The notes beneath the pieces are model-generated. The model searched no databases. It was not told where the DNA came from and was given only the letters and a program-made list of their open reading frames with translations. The position numbers were made by a program, and so were the translations under genes. From Edaphochlamys debaryana (lineage: Eukaryota > Chlorophyta > Chlorophyceae > Chlamydomonadales): a DNA stretch of 64,000 nt. The stretch is from contig JAEHOE010000183.1 in the NCBI GenBank assembly GCA_016858145.1, forward strand, positions 62,001-126,000, in the 5' to 3' direction. Below, piece after piece: positions 56,501 to 64,000 of this stretch; the first letter of the stretch is position 1; each line of letters begins with the position of its first letter.

Positions 56501-57499
56501 CCCGAGGGCGGCGCATGCAGCGGCAGACGCACGCGCTGGGGCAGGCGGGAGAAGTGCTCCTCGGCGGAACGGCCGCCCTGGGGACGGGGAGGGACGGGGG
56601 GAAGAGCGGGGGGAAGGGTGGGAAGGGGCGAAGGAGGGGGAGAGAGGAGAAGGGCGGGTGTGAGCGGGTCGCAACGGCGGCTGTTGCGTGCTGGACAAGC
56701 CCGCCGCATGTCTGAGGTCTACAGTGGTCTCGGGCAGTAGTGAGTGGCGGCTAGCAGCACCCTAGCGGCTAGCTGCACCTAGCAGCAACTAGCGGCACGC
56801 TGTCGGGTCAGGCGTATCGGCCGGCGGTTGGGGGCAGGTCGCGTCTGGCAAGTTGCGCCCCGCCGGCCCTGCCGGTTCCCCTCCACAGGCCCACAGAAGA
56901 GAGAGAGCCCGAGGGGCACCCCGTTTCACCGCAAGGCGGCCAACGCACCTGGCCCCGGCTGTTGCTGCCCCAGGTATAGAGATCGCCGCGGGAGCTCACG
57001 GCTGCGGCGTGGGAGTCGCCGAGCGCGATGGCCTGCCACCGGCCTGACAGGACCCCGGCGGGTGCAGCAGGCGCTAGGCCCGGCGGTGGAGGCGCGGGAA
57101 GCAGGTCGCCCCAGAGGAAGGCGTTGTCGGTGAGTCGCGTGGAAAGCAGTCGCGCGCTGGGGGAGACCGCGAAGGCCGACGCGCCGGTCGGGGCGGCATG
57201 TTCGGGCTGCGGGGCATGTCAGGGACATGAGGAGGGCACAGGTTAGGCTTTGGAGTGTGGCAACGCCGGCGAGGCAGCCCGCTAACACTAGTCGCGCGAG
57301 CCAGTGAAGCGTCGCGAGGTGTGACGGCGAGCAGGCCTACCTTGTCGCTTGATGTCGATGGGGCCCGAGTGCGCACCGACGGAAGTGCTGCACGGGCCGC
57401 TCCCGAGGCAGTTGAAGTTGAGGAAGTAGAAGGCCGACGCTGAGGCTCGTATGAGCCACGGCCGCCAGGGCCAGGTGGCGGGGGAGGAGCAGCAGGCAT
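44505..57499 (-). CDS. HERC-like RCC1-UBA-RCC1-HECT E3 ubiquitin ligase
   Basis: Thirty-three exons, each phase-checked, encode 1740 residues; exon starts run from 57499, 57206, 56577, 56080 down to 44972 and 44648, stop TAG 44505-44507. A HECT ligase takes ubiquitin from an E2 onto its own cysteine and passes it to a substrate. RCC1 repeats occupy about residues 54-320 (GDLYTWGSNSRGQ, LAWGCNRYGQCGLGD, AFVWGCNAWGQLGL). A UBA domain lies at about 400-455 (WLLAMVEMGIPRRHAR, ALEETGNAGVEVATEWLF). A second RCC1 block is at 586-760 (GVFAWGQ, ALGLGD). The HECT domain covers about 1375-1740 (FIGEEGIDAGGVKKEFF, FNPSSLEPPESFFLLG), with catalytic Cys1708 in LPTAHTCFN. One intron (after 45541) has a GC donor. 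The start MPAAPPPPPG was taken as first ATG in frame after the promoter; the frame stays open further upstream. Confidence 0.9.
45401..45424 (-). repeat. Intronic copy of HECT exon 31 5' edge
   Basis: The 24 bases 45301-45324 (exon start plus acceptor CAG) recur identically at 45401-45424 in the upstream intron, exactly 100 bases away, offering an alternative acceptor. Confidence 0.85.
48897..48926 (-). repeat. Intronic copy of HECT exon 20 3' edge
   Basis: The end of exon 20 (EARFQME plus donor GTGGG, near 49115-49143) is repeated 216 bases away as EARFQMEL plus GTGGG. 216 is a multiple of three, and the frame between the two is open. Confidence 0.8.
49540..49590 (+). repeat. GGTTGGCGGTTGGGC tandem repeat at an intron end
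   Basis: About seven half-units of CGGTTGG follow each other directly upstream of the acceptor of HECT exon 19 (exon start 49534). On the mRNA strand this makes an AACCGCC-rich tract. Confidence 0.75.
50045..50080 (-). repeat. Intronic copy of HECT exon 17 3' edge
   Basis: CACCGTGAGCTTTTTCGTCG repeats the exon end at 50261 (CACCGTGAGCTTCTTGGTGG) 216 bases away within the downstream intron, followed by similar GCCAGC and GATGAGG. The GT donor is preserved in the copy. Confidence 0.8.
56187..56218 (-). repeat. Intronic copy of HECT exon 4 5' edge
   Basis: GCGGCGTCGCCCAGGCCGCA and the following CTGGCCTGCGGA repeat 56056-56087 almost perfectly, 131 bases away in the upstream intron; the acceptor CAG is kept. 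Confidence 0.85.
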
Positions 57500-57956
57500 G
57501 TCACTTGGGCGGAACCAGCGGGTCTTATGTTCTTTCCGCGAACAATGGCATCTTGACCAGTCCTTGATCACTCGGGAGCTGCTTCGAGGGGTATACGCTG
57601 CGCGGCGAGAGAGCTCGCAACCGGGTCCTGTCCGCCGCTGTCGCTGGCCCAATTTGAGTGTGCAAGGCCTCAATTTGCTCAAGCGTATAGAGCGTATCAC
57701 GTTGAATGTAATGCGCCTGGGGGTGAGGGCTGAGGACCAGGGTTCGCGGAGGAGGGACCCCCTCATCGCGGTGCCGTGCAAGAAGGTTGGGGCGCACACA
57801 CGCGCTCCAAGCGCTGCACTGACATAGCCCCGTACTTAGCTGTGACTGACACGCTGACGCCAGGGACGACCTGAGCTCGCGTTGCGCTCCAGAAGTCAAT
57901 CAGGGCCCACCCTAACTGACGTAGCGCGCTGCCCGCCCGCGGGGCCCTAGGCGACA
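57500..57956. promoter_or_regulatory. Shared divergent promoter of the HECT ligase and alpha-SNAP
   Basis: Only 457 bases separate the two start codons, which face away from each other. Both 5' UTRs and promoters must fit here. No TATA box is evident. The minus-strand frame of the HECT gene stays open through most of the interval, so its true start is not fixed by stops. Confidence 0.6.
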
Positions 57957-60118
57957 ATGTCTGACTATGCGGTCAAGGCCGAGGACTTTAGGAAGCAGGC
58001 GGAGAAGAAGCTGAAGAGCGTGTTTGGGGGAATGTTCGGTGGCTCCAGCAAGTATGAGGACGCGGCTGAACTGCTGGAGAAGGCCGCCAACAACTACAAG
58101 CTGGCAAAGATGGGCGCTGAGGCAGCAGAGATGTATGAAAAGCTGGCTGGCTGCTACCTGAAGATGGACAGCAAACATGAGGCTGCATCTTCCTACGTGG
58201 AGGCAGCCAAGGTCATCTCCAAGGTCGACCCCGGGAGGTCGCAGCACATGCTGCGGCAGGCGGTGACCCTGTACACGGATATGGGCAAGCTGAACATGGC
58301 CGCGAAGCAGCTCAAGGAGATCGCTGAGCAAATGGAGAAGCAGGGCCAGAAGGACGAGGCCATCCAGTACTACACCCAGGCGGGGGACCTGTTCGAGATG
58401 GAGGGGTCCAACTCTGAGGCCACCAAGTGCAAGCTCAAAATCGCTGAGGTGGGGGGGGGGGAGACGTGGGGTGTTCGTGGCGGGCCCTCTGGGCCCACCG
58501 CCCCAACCCAAACCCCCCGTTGCCCACACACCTCCTCCACGCCTCCACATCTCATGTGCATCTCCTCCGCAACGCAAACTGAACCCCAGCCCCACGCCAA
58601 ACACACCCCATCACGCAGTTCTCCGCCGAGGCGGGCCGCTACTCCAAGGCGGTGGAGCTGTTTGAGGACGCCGCCCGCCGCGCCGTGGAGAACAACCTGC
58701 TCAAATACAGCGCCCGCGGCTACCTGCTGCAGGTGGGGGGGCGAGGAGCGTGGGGGGGGGAAGGGGGGGCTGGGGACGTGCCGAATGTGCGGGGTCGAGG
58801 CGGTGCACAACGGGGGGGGTGGGGGCGAGGGCAGCAACAGGAGACAAGGCCAAGGGCGGGGAGGGGGAGCTGCTGCAGGTAAAGCTGCGGTGGGGCGGGA
58901 GCAGCAACCGGTTGGGGGCCTGATGCAGGTGCGGGTGCGGAGCGTTGGGCAACGGGGCCGGGCCGGGGGCCCTGCTGCAGCCAGCAGTCTTCCTGCCCCA
59001 TACCGGTAGCTCTGGGGCGCGGTCCATGGCGACTTGGCGGGGCTCCGCCCTCCCCGATCGGCAGCCTCCCCATCACCCGTCACCTGGTTACTGGAGCGTT
59101 GCTTGCCCAACACCCGTCGACCCACCCCCGCCGACCCCAACCCTTCCTGCCGCCCCCACCTGCCTCCACACACCCAAACTACCCCCCATCAACCCCCACC
59201 CCCACCCCCCCAGGCCGGCATCTGCTGCCTGGCCTACCTGCGGCCGGACGACGTGGTGAAGAAGCTGGACAAGTACCGGGGCATCGACCTGCAGGTGGGG
59301 GGGAGGGGGAGGGGGGAGGGGCATCGACCTGCAGGTGGGGGGAGGGCGAGGGCAGGGGAGGGGAGGGGAGGGCAGGGGAGCCCAGCCTGCAGGTGGGGGG
59401 GAGGGGCTAGATTGACATGCACGTGAGGGGTGGGCAGGAAGGGCGGCACCTGGGTGTTGGCTCCTCCCATCCACCCCCCTCCACTCACCCACCCCCCTCC
59501 ACCCACCCACCCCCCTCCACCTACCCAACCGCCCCCCCCCCCTGCCCAGTTCGACGGCTCCCGCGAGGCCAACCTGCTCGACGGCCTGGTGGAGGCGCGG
59601 CGGGAGCTGGACGAGTCCAAGTTCGCCACGCTGCTGGCGGAGTTCGACGCGATCACGCGCCTGGACCCCTGGAAGGTGGGGGAAGCTGGGCGGGGAGGGA
59701 GGAGGGGGGAAGGGGAAGCGAGGGCGGAGGGGGGAGGGAAGGGAGGGGGGAGGGAGGGCGGAGGGAGGGAGGGCGGAGGGAGGGAGGGCGGAGGGAAGGA
59801 GGGAGGGGAGGGGGAAGGAGGGGAGGGGAGGGGGAAGGAGGGAGGGGAGGGGGAAGGAGGGGAGGGGAGGGGGAAGGAGGGAGGGGAGGGGGAAGGAGGG
59901 GAGGGAGAGGGCAGGGCATCCCGGGAAAGAGTGTGGGCCCCCCCGGCTTGGGTGATGGGAGCAACCCACCCACCTGTACCTGACCCTCGCTCACCACCCC
60001 CACCCACCCACCCCAGGTCAAGATCCTGCGCGAGGCGAAGAAGAAGATCGAGGAGGAGGCGCTGGGCGTGGGCGAGGGCGGCGGCGACGAGGAGGAGGAC
60101 GAGGACGAGCTCTTGTGA
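57957..60118 (+). CDS. Alpha-SNAP (soluble NSF attachment protein)
   Basis: Exons 57957-58448, 58619-58732, 59214-59294, 59550-59675 and 60017-60118, all joined in phase 0, encode 304 residues. The family is usually about 290-295. Alpha-SNAP binds assembled SNARE complexes on membranes and recruits the NSF ATPase, which takes them apart after vesicle fusion. Family features seen are the start MSDYAVKAEDFRKQAEKKL, the loop FGGMFGGSSKYEDAAELLEK, TPR-like helices (YEKLAGCYLKM, DEAIQYYTQAGDLFEMEG), LFEDAARRAVENNLLKYSAR, and the acidic C-terminus (EDEDELL) that contacts NSF. The slight extra length comes from a Gly/Glu-rich stretch before the last residues. A TGTAA at 60877-60881 is the likely 3' end. 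Confidence 0.95.
59318..59340 (+). repeat. Intronic copy of alpha-SNAP exon 3 3' edge
   Basis: GGGGCATCGACCTGCAGGTG, the end of exon 3 plus donor (59278-59300), recurs 40 bases downstream inside the intron. A third, partial copy (AGCCTGCAGGTGGGG) lies near 59384. Confidence 0.85.
59690..59917 (+). repeat. Polypurine minisatellite in alpha-SNAP intron 4
   Basis: About 230 bases consist almost only of G and A (GGGAGGGAGGGCGGA units, then GGGGAGGGGAGGGGGAAGGA units). The G-rich strand is the transcribed RNA sense. Confidence 0.85.
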
Positions 60119-61169
60119 GGCGGTGGCGGAGGCAGAGGAGGAGGCAGAGGAGGCGAGCTTGTGGACGCGGAAGAGGCGGAGAGCCGGGGGTGCTCGTCCG
60201 GGGTGCCCTGGTTTTGGAGTAGAGGCGGGGGCGGAGCGGAGGAGCAGCAGGCGTTTAGGGGCAAGCGGCGAGCTGTGTAGGGGAAAGAGCGGCGCAGGGG
60301 GCGTGAGGCAAGGGCAGACGGGGGCTGGGGAATCCGGGGGAAGGGAAAGGGGCCGGGCGCTGGATGGGCTGCAGGCGCGGGCTGAGTGGAGGGCTTGGCT
60401 TGGCTTGGCCAGCCCGTGTATGGAAGGACGGGGCGTGAGGATGGCCCGCGGGGTGCTAAGGGGCTGTGGGAAGGGGGCGTGGTGTTGAGGACTGGTTAAG
60501 CGGTGCGGCGCGGGTTGAGGTTGCCGTGCCGCTGGGAGTGCTGGGACCTGGCTGGCTTGGCGGGGTTACTGAAGAGCGTGTGCAAGTCGTCCCGAGTCCA
60601 CACCAAGCATGTTTGACTGGTCTGCTTCGGAGGCTCGTTGCTCGTTGGGGCGGGGAAGGCTCAACTGTGGGGGAGGGGTTACGTGGATGTTCCATGTAAG
60701 CAAAGACGTAACGCTGTGCTTTTGTCGCTCGGGCCAGCCCCCGCGCGTATGCCCCGATGGCACGCGGCAAGTTCACGCCCGACGGCAATCTTGTCAGACG
60801 CCCGGGCGGTCATCAGGAACACTCGTTTACGTGCGCCGCTTCAACATAAAATATGCTTGCGGTGCGTAAACAGCACTGTAAATGCCCGGCGCCGCGTTCC
60901 TAAAGCGATAACCCGCCGTGCCTGAACGGCAATACCGCCGCAAGTGCGCACAGCCTTGCATAGCATAGCGCAATAAATTAAGCACCCAAAGCGGCGCCGC
61001 TTGCGTGCCCGCGGTTGCCTGACGAACTTCGGCACACGAGCTGAGGAGGTTTCCGTGTGGAAGCTGCGAGTGCTACATAGATGGAAGCAGCTGCAGCTCG
61101 CTGGGAGCGCAGATGGAGCGCAAGGACTCGGAAAGGGCCCGCCTGACCAGCACCTGAGCCGGAAAGCCG
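60119..61169. other. 3' UTR of alpha-SNAP and intergenic region
   Basis: The first ~760 bases up to TGTAA at 60877 are probably 3' UTR. The next 290 bases precede the channel gene and should contain its promoter. The sequence near 60840-60990 is less GC-rich than its surroundings. No gene is supported. Confidence 0.5.
60877..60881 (+). terminator. Poly(A) signal TGTAA of alpha-SNAP
   Basis: The only TGTAA seen between the alpha-SNAP stop and the channel gene; it would give a 3' UTR of about 770 bases, common in this group. Confidence 0.55.
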
Positions 61170-64000
61170 ATGGAGACATCGGCGTTCCTGCTTGGAGTCG
61201 GTGGAAACCCCTACACGTCGCCTGAATGGGCCAGCGGTGCAGCGCGGGGTGGCCCCGTCGCCAGCGGCCATGCTCACGACGAGGCGTCGGGCTTGGAGAA
61301 GGGCTCGGGCCGCCTTCTCAATGGGGCAGCCGCTCCGGCAGTCGCGCGGCCGCCGGGCCTGTCGGCGCTGGAGACCGAGGCGGAAGTGCTGGCCGCTTTC
61401 CTCATGGCTACGGCGCCCGGCATCCCACCACCCCAGCCCCCCTCGCGGCGCACCCGCGCCAGCGGCTCTGGGCTGCAACCCCCTGCCGTAATCAGCGATG
61501 GAGCTCCGGCCCTGGGGCACGTGTCCCTGCACGCCAAGCCAGCCAGCCAGACCGGGCTGGTCCGGGCCCCCTCAGCAGCAAGGGCCGCGCCCACACCCGC
61601 TTGGCCCGGGGCCGCTCCCAGCGGCGGTAGCTTCAAGGGCCCCGCCTGGGGCGGCCCCCTGGAGCCCTCCCCAAGGCCCGCTCCCCTTGCTCGCATTACG
61701 AGCAGTCACCGTCACAAGGCAGACATCCTGCTGACGCCCAAAACCGCCCCGGCGTTAGCATGGAAGGACCAGGATGGAGTAGGGCACCTGCTCAACACGG
61801 GCACCTGGGGCCCGGAGGGGCCTCCTACGGGAGAGGCCGGCGCCTGGGCCCCGACGGGCCCACCGCGGGCCCGGCAGAGCGCTGGCGGGATGAAACCCGC
61901 CAGCGGCTCAGCCAACGGCACGGCCGGCGGGGACCCGGCCCCTGCCATCGGCACCTCCGGCGGCGCCGGCGGCGGGGGCCCCCACGCCGCCATGTCAGAC
62001 TGGCTGGCGGCGCGCTGGAACGTCGCCGCCGCCGCTCCGAGCGGCCGCGGCCGTCGGGCTTCCGTCGTACAGACCAGCGCCGGCGGGCGCACGTGGGCGC
62101 TGGAGGGCGGGCCGGGGCCGCGCATCGCGTGGCACCACCGGATGTGGGGCGTGTGGGGCTGGCTGGACAAGGTGCTCCCGCTCTTCCTGCCCTCCCCCCG
62201 CCGCGCCGCCTGGGACGTTATGCTACTCTTCGCGCTGCTCTACACGGCCATTGCGGTGCCGCTTCAGGCCGGGTTCACAGCTGCCGTCAGCCCCGCGCTG
62301 GACGCGTGCCACTACGTCGTACTGGCCATGTTCTGGATCGACATCTGCGTGCAGTTCCGGTCAGTTGGCCGTTGGGCTGGTGGTTGACAGTTGTACATGG
62401 CGCGTGCGGCGCTTCCGCACGCGCAGCGGGAGAGAGGGAGGGAGCGAGAGCGGATTTAACTCTCTCTTGGTTGTGTGGTCTAATCTGGCCTGCACCCTCT
62501 TTGCACCTCCACGCTCTGCCCCGCAGGACCGCATACGTCAATGACTCGGGGGAGCTGGTCCGAGACACGAGCGAGATCGCAAAGCACTACGCCCGGACCT
62601 GGCTGGGCCTGGATCTGATCTCGTCCATCCCCTGGGCGGAGATCCTGGAGGTACGTGTTGGGCGGAGGGATGCTGCAGAGGCAGTTTGGTGCGTGCGGCG
62701 CTGCAGTGCTGCTCACGTGACGTCTCCGGAACCGTGTAATTGTCGGAGGCATCTTGTGATATTGTCGCTCGGCTGAACTTGGTTTTCACTTGTAACCAAG
62801 CGGTGTGTGCTCCCTCTCTTGATGCAGGTCGTGCTTGGTGGGGGCTCACGCGCCTCAGTGCTGATCGCCCTCACGCGCCTGCCGCGCCTGCTTCGGCTCA
62901 TGCGGTGGGGCCAGGGAGGAGGGGACTGGGGAGGGGGGCCAACACGAGGCTAGGAAGTCGGGTGTGCGCAGCCCTGCCCTCTCGTGCCTTCCGCTCGAGG
63001 AGCTTTACCCGTTGCACCGCGCCACTACGTACGTCCGCTGTCCAACTCTCGCGCGTGGGGAAGGGTCCAGGGAGGAAGGGCAAGGCGTGTCAAACTTGAT
63101 GTCATACTTCAGTCATTCATACTTGAGGCGCCGTTCCCTCCCATGCCCTTTGCTCGCAAGTGGGTTGCCTTCTCTGGGGTGGCCGCCGCCCCTTCCCGCC
63201 TCGCGACCCCCATGTCCGTTTCCCAACCCACGCCCACGTCCCTCCCCAGGCTGGTACGGCAGCTGGACCGCTGGCGTTACGCGAACGCGTTGCGGTTGGC
63301 ACGGCTGATAGGCTTAGTCATGCTGGTGTCACACTGGACCGCGTGCGCCTGGCACGGGCTGAGCGAGTGGCTGGACGGTGGGTGGTTGGAAGTTGGGGGT
63401 TGGTGGGTGGGAGTTGGGAGTTGGGGTACGGCAGCGCACCGCGGGGCGGTGGACCTGGACGCCCGCCCGACTGCCAGTCCGCCGTACCGGTGGCTGCAAT
63501 TCGGTTGGCTGGGGAGGGAGGCTGGGACTGCGGGGGGCACACCGAGGGAGGCACCCCCCCCCCGACACGCACCCCTTCAATCCTGCAATCCATTCCCCCT
63601 TCCCGCGCCCCAGCCTGGCCCTGGCTCTTCACAGCACCGGGGGTTAGCGCGTACGGCTCGTCCACGCCGCTCCTCACGCCGTACAGCTCCCTCTTCGCGC
63701 AATACACAACCGTCATGTACTACAGGTACGGCGCTGTACGGTAGCGGCCGTACGGCAGCAACCACCCTCTGGCGGGCGTGGCAGGGCGGTACAGTAGCTC
63801 GTGCCCGCCGTGCCTTTCTGTTCAGGGCTGAGCCCTTGCACGCGCACCCTCTCTTGGGCTGGGCTTCCTTGCACCTCACTCCTCCCCTCTCCACCCCCAC
63901 CCTCTCCCTGCAGCTACGTTCTGGTTGTGGGCGCCGACAACATCTCGGCCTTCAACAACCTGGAGCGGGCCTTCTTCATCGTCATGCTGGTGGCGGGGTC
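61170..64000 (+). CDS. Voltage/cyclic-nucleotide-gated-type cation channel, 5' part (cut by window end)
   Basis: Exons 61170-62359, 62527-62650, 62828-62904, 63250-63377, 63614-63725 and 63914-64000 (continuing) join in phase, giving about 570 residues so far. The first ~310 residues are disordered and rich in Pro, Gly and Ala. Membrane segments follow: S1 (WDVMLLFALLYTAIAVPLQ, about 346-370), S2 (HYVVLAMFWIDICVQF), S3 (LGLDLISSIPW), an Arg-rich S4 (LTRLPRLLRLMRLVRQL) and S5 (VMLVSHWTACAWHGL). The pore region reads YTTVMYYSYVLVVGADNISA, followed by FFIVMLVAG of early S6. The layout fits plasma- or ciliary-membrane channels of the EAG/CNG/HCN group. A C-terminal cyclic-nucleotide-binding domain would lie outside the window and is not seen. 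The filter lacks GYG or GFG. Confidence 0.85.

Noticed and set aside
57500..57799. N-terminal extension of the HECT ligase by up to 100 codons
   Set aside because: The extension would cover most of the divergent promoter and has no family-like motif; the ATG at 57499 was preferred, although stops do not exclude a longer form.
1..64000. tRNA, rRNA, CRISPR array, complete transposon or bacterial operon
   Set aside because: None was seen on reading both strands; no terminal inverted repeats with target duplications and no reverse transcriptase or transposase motifs were found.

Overview
The window looks like nuclear DNA of a volvocine green alga (Chlamydomonas or a close relative). The DNA is very GC-rich. 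The genes carry many short introns with GT..AG ends, most often GTGAG, GTGGG or GTGCG donors and CAG acceptors. The proteins hold long Ala, Gly, Pro and Ser tracts, and several 3' ends have the algal poly(A) signal TGTAA. The species cannot be named from the sequence alone. No bacterial, organellar, rRNA, tRNA or CRISPR feature was seen.

Layout. 1-953 is the 3' end of an unrecognised plus-strand gene. 1969-14582 is a tandem array of four related two-exon genes with an F-box-like N-terminus and leucine-rich stretches. Three are intact (1969-4075, 5352-7449, 8630-10644). The fourth (about 12371-14582) is a pseudogene: its 5' end is inverted in place and a Trp codon has become TAG. 15363-18765 (minus) encodes a secreted protein with a lytic polysaccharide monooxygenase (LPMO)-like domain and a C-terminal ricin-B-type lectin domain. 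18.8-21.7 kb is gene-poor, with a duplicated promoter-proximal segment and a perfect hairpin. 21694-33156 (minus) is symplekin, a scaffold of the mRNA 3'-end processing complex, in 23 exons. 34185-37885 (plus) and 39431-43315 (minus) are convergent paralogues ending in a MYND zinc finger. 44505-57499 (minus) is a 33-exon RCC1-UBA-RCC1-HECT ubiquitin ligase. It shares a short divergent promoter with alpha-SNAP at 57957-60118 (plus). 61170-64000 (plus) is the first part of a voltage- or cyclic-nucleotide-gated-type cation channel, cut by the window end.

Gene models were built by hand from open frames, GT/AG sites, phase matching and recalled family motifs. The LPMO, symplekin, HECT, alpha-SNAP and channel models all stay in frame across every junction. 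No functional link between neighbouring genes is evident.

The most unusual signals are: exon edges with their splice site copied a second time inside the adjoining intron, seven times in three genes; the micro-inversion pseudogene; a mature N-terminal histidine generated from a signal peptide split by an intron; and a convergent inverted gene pair that is near-identical at its ends but diverged in the middle.
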